A DNA stretch of 64,000 nt from Murinocardiopsis flavida (GTDB lineage Bacteria; Actinomycetota; Actinomycetes; Streptosporangiales; Streptosporangiaceae): NCBI RefSeq assembly GCF_003014485.1, contig NZ_PYGA01000012.1:124001-188000 (forward strand), in the 5' to 3' direction. Under the pieces are notes generated by a model. That model was not told where the DNA came from. It saw only the letters and a list, made by a program, of their open reading frames with translations, and made no database searches. Both the position numbers and the translations under genes were made by a program. Within the stretch, counting starts at the first letter, position 1; each line of letters begins with the position of its first letter. Below, piece by piece: positions 9,037 through 18,226 of the stretch.

Positions 9037-9621
9037 TCAGGACGCGGGGGCGGACTCCATTGCGCGCCCCCGGGCGGTGCGCCACAGCGCCCACCCGGCG
9101 AAGCCCCACAGCGCCGCGGCCCCGCCGAAGCCCGGCAGCGCGTACCAGGCCCCCGTCCCGCCCAGCGCTGCCGCCGCGAGCACGGTCACCGCTGCCAGCG
9201 CGCACAGCGCACAGGCGAGGACGTGGAAGGCGCGGATGCGCAGCACCAGGCCGAACGGCACGAAGTGCGCGCCGACGACCGCCATGGTCCACACGGGGGC
9301 CCATTCGGGGCGGTCCCACGGGCCGTTGAGCAGGTTCTGGCCGCCGATGATCAGCGCGACCTCCACCGCGATCACCACGGGGAACCAGCCCCATTTCGGC
9401 GGGCCGCCGGCCCCCGCCGCCGCGGGCGCGGGGCCGCGGAGCGCCGCCGCGGCGATGAGCACCCCGGCGGCGGCGAACGCGCCGAACACGGTCCACCCCG
9501 CGGTGTCGAGGGCGGCCTGCCATCGGGGCACCGCCGGGCCGGCCCAGCTCAACCAGTCGCGGCCGAAGAAGGCGCCGACGAGTGATCCGATGACGATCGA
9601 GATGATGGTGTCGCGCCGCAC
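9037..9621 (-). CDS. Integral membrane protein of unknown function
   Basis: A 194-residue protein with about five or six hydrophobic segments (IISIVIGSLVGAFFG, FGAFAAAGVLIAAAALRG, FPVVIAVEVALIIGG and others) and short loops. It starts at a GTG at 9621 with GGGAG just upstream. No enzyme motif or transporter signature is visible. A possible -10 TATAGT lies on the minus strand near 9676. I do not recognise the family, but the regular alternation of membrane segments and polar loops, and the codon use, support it as a real gene. Confidence 0.6.
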   Translation of the reverse strand: MRRDTIISIVIGSLVGAFFGRDWLSWAGPAVPRWQAALDTAGWTVFGAFAAAGVLIAAAALRGPAPAAAGAGGPPKWGWFPVVIAVEVALIIGGQNLLNGPWDRPEWAPVWTMAVVGAHFVPFGLVLRIRAFHVLACALCALAAVTVLAAAALGGTGAWYALPGFGGAAALWGFAGWALWRTARGRAMESAPAS

Positions 9622-9731
9622 CGTGCTCCCCCGTGTCCCCGGGAGGCGCGGCGGCTGCCCGACCTTCCCATGAAAGGACTATAAGCGGACATAGCACTCC
9701 ATTCGGCGCGCCCGGGCCCGCTGCGGCCCGG

Positions 9732-10181
9732 TCAGGGGTCGCGCTGCGAGCGGATCAGCCCGTTCAGCGCGGCGAGCCCGCCGACCGCGATCGCGGCGAA
9801 GTACACCGCCTCCAGCGCCGCGGCACGCGGGTCGGCGCGCACGGCCTCGGCCACCGCCTGGGCCGCGCAGGAGCGGTCGAGGTCGGTGTCAGGCGGGCGG
9901 GGCGCCGACACCTCGTCGTCGGCGTCGGCCCATGCGTCGTGGGCGTCCCAGTAGCAGCCGGTGAGGTGGGCGGCGTGCGCGGCGGCCGCGGTGTGCACGG
10001 CGTCGTCGACCTGCCCGTTGTCGAGGGCGTGCAGGGCCGCCATCGGCGCGGGGTCGGCGAGGCCGGTGAACGCAGCGGCGGCGCGGGCGGCGGCCCCGGC
10101 CATGCGCCGCTGCGCCGCGGGGTCGGCGGCGCCGAGGCGGGCAGCGAGGTCGGCGTCGACGGCTTCGAGACGCCACATCAT
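9732..10181 (-). CDS. Hypothetical Ala-rich protein, divergent from jetA
   Basis: A 149-residue, alanine-rich, mostly helical protein (MMWRLEAVDADLAARLGAAD) with a hydrophobic C-terminal stretch LEAVYFAAIAVGGLAALNG. GAGGAG lies 5 nt before the ATG at 10181. It resembles small actinobacterial proteins of unknown role, possibly with a conserved Cys-Tyr-Trp-Asp motif (GCYWDAHDAW) at about 75-85. It is transcribed away from the jet operon, with 110 bases between starts. It is not the Toprim nuclease JetD, being far too short and lacking that domain. Confidence 0.6.
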   Translation of the reverse strand: MMWRLEAVDADLAARLGAADPAAQRRMAGAAARAAAAFTGLADPAPMAALHALDNGQVDDAVHTAAAAHAAHLTGCYWDAHDAWADADDEVSAPRPPDTDLDRSCAAQAVAEAVRADPRAAALEAVYFAAIAVGGLAALNGLIRSQRDP

Positions 10182-10291
10182 CCGGGCTCCTCACCTGGTG
10201 CGGAATCAGGACGATACCGTGTCCGCCGGACCGTGTCCCCGAGCGATGGCAGGCTGTGAGGCGGCCGGTCGGCGCAGCGGAAGGGGGACGC
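10182..10291. promoter_or_regulatory. Divergent promoter region of the jet operon with direct repeat
   Basis: ACCGTGTCC occurs twice, at 10216-10224 and 10230-10238, a 14-bp period. These copies lie between the two divergent starts and could be binding sites for a regulator of the jet operon. The jetA ribosome site AAGGGGG is at about 10280-10286. Confidence 0.35.
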
Positions 10292-11869
10292 ATGGAGGAG
10301 GTCGGCGCGCAGGGGGCGCCGCACGGCACGGGCGGCGCCGTCGACTTCGACGGGTTGACGCTGGAGGAGCGGCTCCGGCTGTTCGCGTTCACCCAGCGCG
10401 AGAACCACCTCGCGTACTACTGGGTGCTGCGGGCGCTCGACCGGCTGCGCGCGACCCACCGCCCGCAGGCCGCGCCGAGCGAGGTCGCCGAGGCGCTGGC
10501 GGAGCTGGCGCGCGAGCACGACGGCGTCCCCGACCCCGGCGCGAACCTGCGCCGCCTCCTCGACGACCTGCGCGACGAGGACGTCCTGCACCGCGCCGAG
10601 GACGCGTCGCGCGCCGGCAGCCTCGCCAACTACCGCAACCGCAACTCCATCTACCAGTTCACCGAGATCGGCTACCGCACCTACCAGGCGGTGCAGGCCG
10701 TGCTCAGCGCCAGGGTGAGCGACGCGAACCTGTCGCGGCTCGTCGTCACCGAACTCCTGCGCGACCTCCGGGCGCTGGCGCAGGCCAACGGCGCCGGCGA
10801 CACCGACGAGGTCTACCGCCGCCTGATGCGGCTCGACGCCACCTTGACCGACATGACCCAGCGGGCGGCGCGCTTCTACCTGATGCTCGCCGACCTGGGC
10901 CGCACCACCGACGCGTCGCCGGAGCGGTTCCTGCGCTACAAGCAGGCCCTGCTGTCGCACATGGGCGACTTCAGCGGGGAGCTGAGCCGCTTCGCGCCGC
11001 TGCTGGCCGAGGCGGTCCGCGAGGTCGAGCACACCGGCACGGGGACCCTGGTCCGGCGCGCGGCAGAGGCCGACGAGCGGGTGCTGATGCTGCCGCAGGA
11101 CCGGCTCGCCGACTGGCAGCGGCGCTGGGACGGGCTGCACGAGTGGTTCGTCGGGACCGGGGGCGACGACTCCGGCGCGCAGCGCATGCTCGCCGCCACC
11201 CGGGCCGCCATCTCCGGGGTCATCGCGCTGCTGCGGCAGGTCACCGAGTCGCGCGAGACCGGGGTGAGCCGGACGACGCAGCTGCGGCACCTCGCCGAGT
11301 GGGTCACCGACTCCCCCGACGACGACGCCGTCCACGCGCTGGCGGCGGCGGCGTTCAACCTCGGCTCGGTCCGCCACGTCGGCGCCGCGCACGACGACGC
11401 CGACCAGATCTCGTCCCGCGCCACCTGGTGGGACGCCCCGGGCGTCGAGGTGCACCTGCCGGTGTTCCGCACCGGCAAGGGCGGCGGCCCCGGCCAGCCC
11501 AAGGCGGTGCGCACCGACAACAAGGCGCAGCGGGCGAGCATGCGCGACGGGCAGCGGCAGCGCCGCACGGCGGAGCGCGCCGCCGCCACCGCGCTCGCTG
11601 TGCGCGGCGCGCACGGCAGGGCGCTGGACGAGCGCGAGACCGCCGCGCTGCTGCGGCTGCTCACCAAGGCGCTGCCGACCCGGCCGGTGCCGGTCACCGG
11701 CCGGGTGCCGGGGCGTTCGGAGGCCGATTCGGTGGCGCTGACCCTCGTCCCCGACGCCGCCGGCAGCGTCGTGCACACCGCGCACGGGAGCCTGCGGCTG
11801 CCCGGCCTGCGGCTGGAGCTCGACCGGCCCGGCGCGGCGCGTCCTGCCGCCGCCGAAGGGGCCGAGTGA
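10292..11869 (+). CDS. jetA: Wadjet type I subunit JetA (TIGR02677/DUF2397 family, MukF-like kleisin)
   Basis: Kleisin-type subunit that links the JetC ATPase heads in the Wadjet plasmid-defence complex. The ATG at 10292 follows AAGGGGG and gives 525 residues; an extension to 10256 lacks a ribosome site. The N-terminus (EERLRLFAFTQRENHLAYYW) begins the winged-helix region. The middle has DFSGELSRFAPLLAEAVREV, and the C-terminal part has HVGAAHDDADQISSRATWWD followed by a basic tail, in the same order as the TIGR02677 family. Its stop overlaps the jetB start (TGATG). Recognition is by family pattern and by gene order with the obvious JetC. Confidence 0.85.
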   Translation: MEEVGAQGAPHGTGGAVDFDGLTLEERLRLFAFTQRENHLAYYWVLRALDRLRATHRPQAAPSEVAEALAELAREHDGVPDPGANLRRLLDDLRDEDVLHRAEDASRAGSLANYRNRNSIYQFTEIGYRTYQAVQAVLSARVSDANLSRLVVTELLRDLRALAQANGAGDTDEVYRRLMRLDATLTDMTQRAARFYLMLADLGRTTDASPERFLRYKQALLSHMGDFSGELSRFAPLLAEAVREVEHTGTGTLVRRAAEADERVLMLPQDRLADWQRRWDGLHEWFVGTGGDDSGAQRMLAATRAAISGVIALLRQVTESRETGVSRTTQLRHLAEWVTDSPDDDAVHALAAAAFNLGSVRHVGAAHDDADQISSRATWWDAPGVEVHLPVFRTGKGGGPGQPKAVRTDNKAQRASMRDGQRQRRTAERAAATALAVRGAHGRALDERETAALLRLLTKALPTRPVPVTGRVPGRSEADSVALTLVPDAAGSVVHTAHGSLRLPGLRLELDRPGAARPAAAEGAE

Positions 11870-13272
11870 TGGCGCGCGTCACGGTGGCGGCCGACGTCGC
11901 AGCCGCCGACCTGGAGTCCTACCAGCGTGCCGTGCGGCTGCTGCTGCGGCATCCGCTCATCACCGCCCGCCATCCCACCCCCGCCGCGCTGGCGCAGGTC
12001 ACCCGATGGGCCGACCAGCTCACCACCGACTTCCGCGCGTTCCTCGGCTACGGGGTGCGCATCACCGGCGAGCACGCGCGCCTCACCCGGGTCTTCGACA
12101 CGCTCGACCCCACCCAGTGGCTGCGCGGCGGCAGGGGCGCCGACCGCAGGTTCGACCGGCGCCGCATCGCCTACCTGTGCCTGATCCTGGCGTCGCTGCA
12201 CCGCTCGCGGGTCGAGATCAGCCTCGCCGACCTGGTGCGCCGCCTCGCCGCCGACGCGGCCGCGATCGGCGGCCTGGGCTTCGACCCGCTGCTGCGGGCG
12301 CACCGCGCCGCCGTCGTCGACGCCGTCGACTGGCTGGCCGCGCGGGGCGCGCTGCGGGTCTCCGACGGTTCCAGCGAGTCGTGGGCGCGCGACCCCGAGC
12401 GCGGCGACGCCCTGTACGACATCGACCACGACGTCTGCGGCGCGCTGTTCAAGCCGGCGCGGCCGTTGCAGCACCTGGCGTCGGTCGCCGACCTGCTGCA
12501 CGCGGGCGGGCGCACCGGCGAGGAGCGCGTCGACGGCCCCGCCCGGCTGCGGCAGGCGCGCCGGGCGCTGGTCGAGCGCCCGGTGGTCTACGACGCCGAG
12601 GTCGGCCCCGCCATCGCGCAGGCGCTGCGCCACCCGGCGGAGCTCGCCGCCGTCCGGCGGTTCACGGGGGTGCGCGCCGAGGTCCGGGCCGAGGGTGTGC
12701 TACTGGTCGACTCCACGGGCGACTTCAGCGACACCGCGTTCCCCGGGCGCGGCGGGGCCGTGAACCGCGCCGCGGGGCTGCTCCTCGCCAAGTTCGCCGA
12801 ACTGCGCGAGGAGGGGTGGGCGAAGGAGCGGCTGCACTGGGTGGCGCACCCGTCCGGCGCCGGGGCGCACGCCGACCTGGTCGCGCGCATCGACCGCGCC
12901 GCGCCGGCCGCGGCAGAGGCCGACCCCGGACGGGAGGCCCCCGCCGGGGCGGCGGAGGCGCCCGGCGGCGACGCAGCGGGCGAGGTGCTGTTCGTCCCCG
13001 ACCACACCCTCGCCGAGATGGTCGACGCGCTCTACGCCGAATTCGGCCCGGAGTCGTTCACCGACACCTGGCGCGCCGACCCCGCCGGCCTGCGCGGCGC
13101 GGCCCTCGGCCTGCTCGCCCGGCTGCGGCTGGTCGAGCCGGGGCCCGGGGGCGTGCTCGTCCTGCCCGCCGCCGCCCGCTACCGCAACATCACCCAGGCG
13201 CTGCCCGGCCGGGCCGACGGCGACCCCCAGGCCATGCTCGACTTCCACGCCGGACCCGAGGAGGACCTGTGA
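11869..13272 (+). CDS. jetB: Wadjet type I subunit JetB (TIGR02678/DUF2398 family, MukE-like)
   Basis: KITE-type winged-helix partner of the kleisin. A protein of 467 residues starts at an ATG that overlaps the jetA stop. The N-terminal block LESYQRAVRLLLRHPLITAR, then FRAFLGYGVRITGEHARLTR and YLCLILASLHRSRVEISLAD, follow the TIGR02678 pattern. A Pro/Ala/Glu-rich stretch at about 343-370 precedes a final winged helix (EMVDALYAEFGPESFTDTW); this insert makes it longer than many relatives. Its stop overlaps the GTG of jetC by 4 nt, so the three genes should be made in fixed proportion. Confidence 0.88.
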   Translation: MARVTVAADVAAADLESYQRAVRLLLRHPLITARHPTPAALAQVTRWADQLTTDFRAFLGYGVRITGEHARLTRVFDTLDPTQWLRGGRGADRRFDRRRIAYLCLILASLHRSRVEISLADLVRRLAADAAAIGGLGFDPLLRAHRAAVVDAVDWLAARGALRVSDGSSESWARDPERGDALYDIDHDVCGALFKPARPLQHLASVADLLHAGGRTGEERVDGPARLRQARRALVERPVVYDAEVGPAIAQALRHPAELAAVRRFTGVRAEVRAEGVLLVDSTGDFSDTAFPGRGGAVNRAAGLLLAKFAELREEGWAKERLHWVAHPSGAGAHADLVARIDRAAPAAAEADPGREAPAGAAEAPGGDAAGEVLFVPDHTLAEMVDALYAEFGPESFTDTWRADPAGLRGAALGLLARLRLVEPGPGGVLVLPAAARYRNITQALPGRADGDPQAMLDFHAGPEEDL

Positions 13273-16200
13273 CCGCCGAAACCCCCGCGGCCCCCGATGC
13301 GGAGGGGCGCTTCAAGCCGAGCCGCGCCGGCATCGTCAACCTGTGGGACTACGACGACGAGGAGTTCCTCTTCGCCGACGGGCGGCTGGTCCTGCGCGGG
13401 CACAACGGGTCGGGCAAGACCAAGGCGCTGGAGGTGCTGTTCCCGTTCATCCTGGACGGCCAGGTCGACGCCCGCCGCCTCGACCCGTTCAGCGGTGAAG
13501 AGCGCACCATGAAGTCCAACCTGCTCTACCAGGGGCAGGACACCGCGCACGGGTACGTGTGGATGGAGTTCGCCCGCCCGCTGCCCGGTGGCGGCGCGGA
13601 GGCGGTGACCATCGGTGTGGGGCTGCGCGCCCAGCGCCACGACGCGGACGTGTCCCGCTGGTACTTCGTCGCCGACGGGCGCATGGGCGTCGACCTCGGC
13701 CTGCTGAACGAGAACGCGCAGCCGCTCACCAAGAAGATGCTCACCGGGCTCCTCGGCCGCGGGGCGGTCACCGGGAAGGCGTGGGAGTACCGGGCGGCGG
13801 TCGACGCGCGGCTGTTCGGGCTGGGCGCGCAAAAGTACGATCAGCTGGTGAACCTGCTGCTGCAACTGCGGCGGCCGATGCTCGCCCAGGGGCTGAACCC
13901 CGAGAAGGTGTCCGACACCCTCACCGCGGGGCTGCGCCCGATCAACGAGGAGCTGGTCGCGCAGGTCGCCCGCGACTTCGACAACCTCAAGGCGGTCGAG
14001 ACCTCGTTCGCGGGGCTGTCCAAGGTCGGCGCCGCGATCGAGGCGTTCCGCGGGTCCTACGGCACCTACCTGCGGGTCGAGGCGGGCGCGCGGCTGGCAG
14101 AGGCCGACCGGCGGCGCGCCAAGGTCGTCGAGCACGCCGCGGCGGTCCGGTCGACCGCCGACGCCATGCGGGCGGCCGAGGAGCAGCGCGCGGCAGCGGA
14201 GAGCGAGCGCGCCGACGCCGCCGACCGGCGCGCCGGGCACCAGGGCGACCTCGACGGACTCAAGAAGCACCCCGCCTACGCCGGCCGCGAGAGCCTGGCC
14301 GAGCAGCAGCGGCTCGTCGCGGCGCAGCGGGAGAACCTGGAGCAGTCCGAGACGGGCCTGCGCAACGCCGAGAGGGCCGCCGAGCGCCTCCGGAGCGAAC
14401 TCGCCGAGCGGTCGGGTGCCCTGGCCCGCACGCGTGCGGAGGCGGCCCGGACGACCGAGCGGCTGCACGAGACCGCGCTCCGCGCCGGGATCGCGCTCGC
14501 CGACGACGACCTCAGCGGCTCCAGCGGGCACCTGCGAGAGGCGGTGTCGGCGCACGTCGCGACCAGGAGCTCCGAGATCGACGCGGTGCGCGGGCGGTTC
14601 CGGGCCACGGCCGCCGCGGCCGAGGAGCGCGACCGCTGCGCCCAGGCCGCGACCGCCGCCGAGGACGACCTCGCCGCGGCAGAGGACGGCCTGAAAGCCG
14701 CCACGTCCGCGCTCGACACCGCGCAGGCCGACGCGTCCGCCCGCCTCACCGCTTGGGGCGAGGCGTGGGTGGCCCCGACGGGCGGCCCGAACCTGCCCTC
14801 GCCCGAAGACCTCGCGGCCCTGCGCTCCGGCCTCGAACTGCTCGGCGAACCGGACGCACCCGGGCTGGGCGAACTCCTCGCCCGGCACGCGGAGAACCGC
14901 GTCGAGGCGCTGCGCGACACCACCGCGCAGCGCAAGCGGGAGCGCGCGGACACCGAAACGGCCCTCGGCGCCGCCCAGGACGAGCGCGACGCGGTGGCCG
15001 CCGAGCACGACGACGCCCCCTCGGCATCGGACCTGCGCCCGGCCGACCGCTCCGCGCGGCCGGGCGCGCCGCTGTGGCAGCTCGTCGACTTCGCCCCCGG
15101 CACCGACCCCGCCGTCGCCGCGGCCGTCGAAGGGGCGCTCTACGGCGCGCACCTGCTCACCGCCTGGGTCCACCCCGACCCGGCGCTCACCGCGCAGGCG
15201 CTCGCCGACCGCGAACCCGACGGCTACCTGGCGGCACTGCCGCCGGAGCTGCGCCCCGGCGGACCGTCGCTCGCCGAGGTCCTGGTGGCAGAGGCCGACC
15301 AGGACCTCGTCCCGGTCGAGGTCGTCCAGGGGATCCTCGCGTCGATCGCGCTGGCCGACGACGCCCTCCCCGCCGAACCCGCCGGCGCCGTGGTCACCAG
15401 GGCCGGGCGGTTCGGCGTCGGCCCGCAGCAGGGGTCCTTCCCCAAGGCCGACTCCGAGTTCATCGGCGCGACGGCGCGGGCCGCCCGGCGCCGCCGCAGG
15501 CTCGCCGAATGCGACGCCGGCATCGCCGAGCTGCGCGACCGCGCCGCCGGACTCGACGCCGAACTCGCCGACCTGGAGGCGCGGCGGCGGCGCTTCGCCG
15601 ACGCCCGGGCCGACCTACCGAAGACCCACGGGATCGCCGCGGCGCTCGGCCGCGTCCAGAGCGAAGGCGGCGCCGTGCAGCAGGCGGAGCGGGTGCTCGG
15701 CGGCGCGCGCAAGCGCCTGGACCGCGCGACCGCCGACTACGGCACCTCCCGCGACGCGCTGCGGCGCGACGCCGACCGGCACCGGCTCCCGCACGACGGC
15801 GACGCCCTCGCCGCCGTGGAACAGGCCGTGGCCGACGTGACCGCCCTGGGCGCCACGCTCGTGCGCCTGCGCGACACCGAGAGCGACGGCGAGAAGGACA
15901 TCGAGGGGCGCAGCGGGCTCCTCCACGAGGACGAGCGCACCAACGAGGAGGCCGCGCGGCGCATCGCCCGGCTGCGCACCGAACTGACCCAGGAGGAGCA
16001 CACCCTCGCGTCCCTGAACGACAACATCGGTACCGCGCTCCAGGAGCTCCTGCCGCAGATCACGCGGGCCGAGGAGGGGATCGCGTCGGCGGCGGCCACC
16101 GCCGACGCCGCGACCGCACGGGCCGGCGAGGCGCGGGTGGCCTACTCCGGCGAGCAGGCCAAGCACGACGCCGCCGGGCGGCAGCTCGCCGAGGCGCTGA

Positions 16201-17561
16201 CCGAGCGGCACGAGGCGCTGGCGCGGCTGCGGTCCTGCGCGCTCCCCGAGGTCCGCGCGGCGCTCGACGTGCCCATCAGTCCTCGTTGGCTGCCGGAGGA
16301 GTCGTGGCCGGACCCCGCGGAGACCGCGACCGCGCTGAACGCGGCGCTGTCGCTGCCGGAGTCCCGCGACGCCGCCGCCGAGGTCGACGGTGTGCTGCCC
16401 GCGCAGCTCGCGGAGCTGCTCGACCTGCTGCGCCGGGCCGTCGGGGAGTCCGGGCCGAGCCACACCGCGATCACCGGCAACGCCAAGAACCTCACCGACG
16501 CCTACGCCGCGTTGGAGAACGAGCTCGCCGACGCCAGGTCGGGCCCCGGCCCCGGGTTCGAGGCGATGTGGAGCCAGCAGGACGACGGGCTGAACCTCAT
16601 CACCATCGACGACGCCGAGACCCGGGTGCCGGTGGCGGAGTTCGCCGCGCGCATCGCCGAACAGGTCGAGGAGCAGGGCCGGCTGCTGGACGAGCGCGAG
16701 CGCGGCGTCATGGAGGACGAACTCCTCACCGGGCTCGCCAGCCAGATCCACGAGCGCACCCGGGAGGCCCGCGACCTGGTGACGGCCATGAACGCCGAGA
16801 TGCGGGCCCGCCCGATGTCGTCCAAGACCGCGATCGGGATCGGCTGGGTGAGCAGCGACCGGCTCACCGAGTCGCAGCGGGCGGTCGTCCAGCTGCTCAA
16901 GCGGGACCCGCACGCGCTCGGCGCGGCCGGGCTCGCCAAGCTGCGCGGCCACCTCCGCGACCAGATCCGGGCCGCGCGTGCGGCCGACCAGGTGTCCTCG
17001 TACCGCAAGCTGCTCGGTCGGGTCCTGGACTACCGCGACTGGCACCGGTTCGAACTGCGCATCACCCAGCCGGGCAAGTCCGAGGAGAAGCTGACGTCGG
17101 GACGGCACTCCAAGCTGTCGGGCGGGGAGAAGGCCGCGGCGCTGCACCTGCCGCTGTTCGCCGCCGCCAACGCCCAGTACGAGTCCGGGTACCCCACGTG
17201 CCCGCGGCTGATCGCGCTGGACGAGGCGTTCGCGGGGATCGACGAGATGTACCGCCCCGACCTGGTGGAACTCACCGTGAAGTTCGACCTGGACGTGTTC
17301 ATGACCGGCTACGACCTGTGGCTCGCCTACGCGGCGATCCCGCAGGCCGCCCACTACGACCTGAAGCACGACGAGGCGGGGCACACGGTGTCGGCCCTGC
17401 TGATGCTGTGGGACGGCGGCCGCCTGGTCGACGACGGCGGCGGCCCGACCTCCGCCGCCCTCGCCGCCGAGGAACTCGGCTTCCCACCCACCCGCACCGT
17501 CCCCACCCCCGTCCCGGAAGAGGGCATGCTCGCCGAGCCACTCGACAACCTGCCCGCCTGA
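13269..17561 (+). CDS. jetC: Wadjet type I SMC-like ATPase JetC (TIGR02680 family, MukB-like)
   Basis: Motor subunit that extrudes DNA loops and recognises small circular DNA in Wadjet. A protein of 1430 residues starts at a GTG. The N-terminal head has Walker A GHNGSGKT (44-51) after FKPSRAGIVNLWDYDDEEF. Long Ala/Glu/Arg heptad coiled coils at about 270-500 and 730-1000 flank a hinge-like central region near 560-680. The C-terminal head carries the signature KLSGGEKAAALHL (about 1281) and Walker B LIALDEAFAGIDE (about 1314). All ATPase motifs are intact, so it is not a relic. A hairpin terminator follows 25 nt after the stop. No jetD lies downstream, which is unusual. Confidence 0.93.
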   Translation: MTAETPAAPDAEGRFKPSRAGIVNLWDYDDEEFLFADGRLVLRGHNGSGKTKALEVLFPFILDGQVDARRLDPFSGEERTMKSNLLYQGQDTAHGYVWMEFARPLPGGGAEAVTIGVGLRAQRHDADVSRWYFVADGRMGVDLGLLNENAQPLTKKMLTGLLGRGAVTGKAWEYRAAVDARLFGLGAQKYDQLVNLLLQLRRPMLAQGLNPEKVSDTLTAGLRPINEELVAQVARDFDNLKAVETSFAGLSKVGAAIEAFRGSYGTYLRVEAGARLAEADRRRAKVVEHAAAVRSTADAMRAAEEQRAAAESERADAADRRAGHQGDLDGLKKHPAYAGRESLAEQQRLVAAQRENLEQSETGLRNAERAAERLRSELAERSGALARTRAEAARTTERLHETALRAGIALADDDLSGSSGHLREAVSAHVATRSSEIDAVRGRFRATAAAAEERDRCAQAATAAEDDLAAAEDGLKAATSALDTAQADASARLTAWGEAWVAPTGGPNLPSPEDLAALRSGLELLGEPDAPGLGELLARHAENRVEALRDTTAQRKRERADTETALGAAQDERDAVAAEHDDAPSASDLRPADRSARPGAPLWQLVDFAPGTDPAVAAAVEGALYGAHLLTAWVHPDPALTAQALADREPDGYLAALPPELRPGGPSLAEVLVAEADQDLVPVEVVQGILASIALADDALPAEPAGAVVTRAGRFGVGPQQGSFPKADSEFIGATARAARRRRRLAECDAGIAELRDRAAGLDAELADLEARRRRFADARADLPKTHGIAAALGRVQSEGGAVQQAERVLGGARKRLDRATADYGTSRDALRRDADRHRLPHDGDALAAVEQAVADVTALGATLVRLRDTESDGEKDIEGRSGLLHEDERTNEEAARRIARLRTELTQEEHTLASLNDNIGTALQELLPQITRAEEGIASAAATADAATARAGEARVAYSGEQAKHDAAGRQLAEALTERHEALARLRSCALPEVRAALDVPISPRWLPEESWPDPAETATALNAALSLPESRDAAAEVDGVLPAQLAELLDLLRRAVGESGPSHTAITGNAKNLTDAYAALENELADARSGPGPGFEAMWSQQDDGLNLITIDDAETRVPVAEFAARIAEQVEEQGRLLDERERGVMEDELLTGLASQIHERTREARDLVTAMNAEMRARPMSSKTAIGIGWVSSDRLTESQRAVVQLLKRDPHALGAAGLAKLRGHLRDQIRAARAADQVSSYRKLLGRVLDYRDWHRFELRITQPGKSEEKLTSGRHSKLSGGEKAAALHLPLFAAANAQYESGYPTCPRLIALDEAFAGIDEMYRPDLVELTVKFDLDVFMTGYDLWLAYAAIPQAAHYDLKHDEAGHTVSALLMLWDGGRLVDDGGGPTSAALAAEELGFPPTRTVPTPVPEEGMLAEPLDNLPA

Positions 17562-17585
17562 CGCCCCGTCCCCAGCGGACCCGCC

Positions 17586-17623
17586 AAGGCCGCCGCTCCG
17601 CGCGAAGCGCGAGCGGCGGCCTT
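17586..17623 (+). terminator. Strong hairpin ending the jetABC operon
   Basis: AAGGCCGCCGCT pairs with AGCGGCGGCCTT, extended inward by CGCGC/GCGCG around a GAA loop with one bulged C. It lies 25 nt after the jetC stop and shows that the operon stops at jetC. Confidence 0.8.
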
Positions 17624-17725
17624 CGACGTCGCGCGGAGTTGAGGGGAGGGGTCGACGGCATTGCGGGCCGGAGGCTGAGGGCGCGGGCGGCGGGGGCTTG
17701 GTTCGGAGGAAGGGGCGGGTTATTG

Positions 17726-17756
17726 TTGCGTTGATGCATTAGTTGCAGTGACGCAA
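17726..17756. promoter_or_regulatory. Probable operator of the MarR regulator
   Basis: TTGCGT at 17726-17731 and ACGCAA at 17751-17756 are an inverted pair around TGATGCATTAGTTGCAGTG, itself roughly palindromic. It ends just before the AAGGAG ribosome site of the MarR gene, a usual place for autoregulation. Confidence 0.5.
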
Positions 17757-17767
17757 GGAGTTTGATC

Positions 17768-18226
17768 GTGGACGGGGCGGATCTGGAGCGGCTGGCCGGG
17801 GATATCGGGGACGTCCGGCGTGCGCTGATGCCGGACTTCGCGCTGGAGGCCCTGCGGGGGCTCGAGCACAACGAGCCGTCCATGATCCAGGTCGCGACCC
17901 TCTACCTGCTCGACCGGTCGGGCGCGCCCACCCAGCGCGAACTCGCCGAGCGCATCGGCCGGTCGGTCTCGGCCACCAGCCGCCTCATCGACCAGCTCGT
18001 CCGGCGGGGCCTCGTGGCCCGACGCGACGACCCCGAGGACCGCCGGGCCAGGCGCATCGTCCTCACCGAGACCGGTACGGCCTTCCTGCGCCGATTCGAG
18101 CGCCTCCGCGCCGAGGCACAGCTCTCACTGGTCAACGACCTCACCGCCGACGAACGCCGCCTCGTCGCCCGCGCGATGGAGCTGCTCGGCGAGTCCGCTA
18201 GGAGACGCAGCCATGACCACACCTGA
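17768..18226 (+). CDS. MarR-family transcriptional regulator
   Basis: Winged-helix repressor of the MarR type, 152 residues from a GTG with AAGGAG 7 nt upstream; a TTG two codons earlier is less likely. The DNA-binding block is TQRELAERIGRSVSATSRLI followed by the wing RRDDPEDRRARRIVLTETG, complete with the conserved DxRxxR. MarR proteins often sense phenolic or antibiotic ligands. It overlaps the phosphotransferase-like gene by 14 nt, so the two are one operon and this regulator probably controls that enzyme. The repeat at 17726-17756 is a likely autoregulatory site. Confidence 0.9.
   Translation: MDGADLERLAGDIGDVRRALMPDFALEALRGLEHNEPSMIQVATLYLLDRSGAPTQRELAERIGRSVSATSRLIDQLVRRGLVARRDDPEDRRARRIVLTETGTAFLRRFERLRAEAQLSLVNDLTADERRLVARAMELLGESARRRSHDHT

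Noticed and set aside
9732-10181. Possible JetD next to jetA
   Set aside because: Only 149 residues, transcribed away from the operon, with no Toprim motif or nuclease-type acidic residues.
12006-13268. N-terminal extension of jetC through jetB
   Set aside because: The frame is open, but the translated part is a shifted read of jetB; the GTG at 13269 overlaps the jetB stop and begins the JetC family match.
13179-15173. Long open frame antisense to jetC
   Set aside because: It mirrors the GC-rich third-position pattern of jetC, has no recognisable domain and no ribosome site; jetC has clear SMC motifs.
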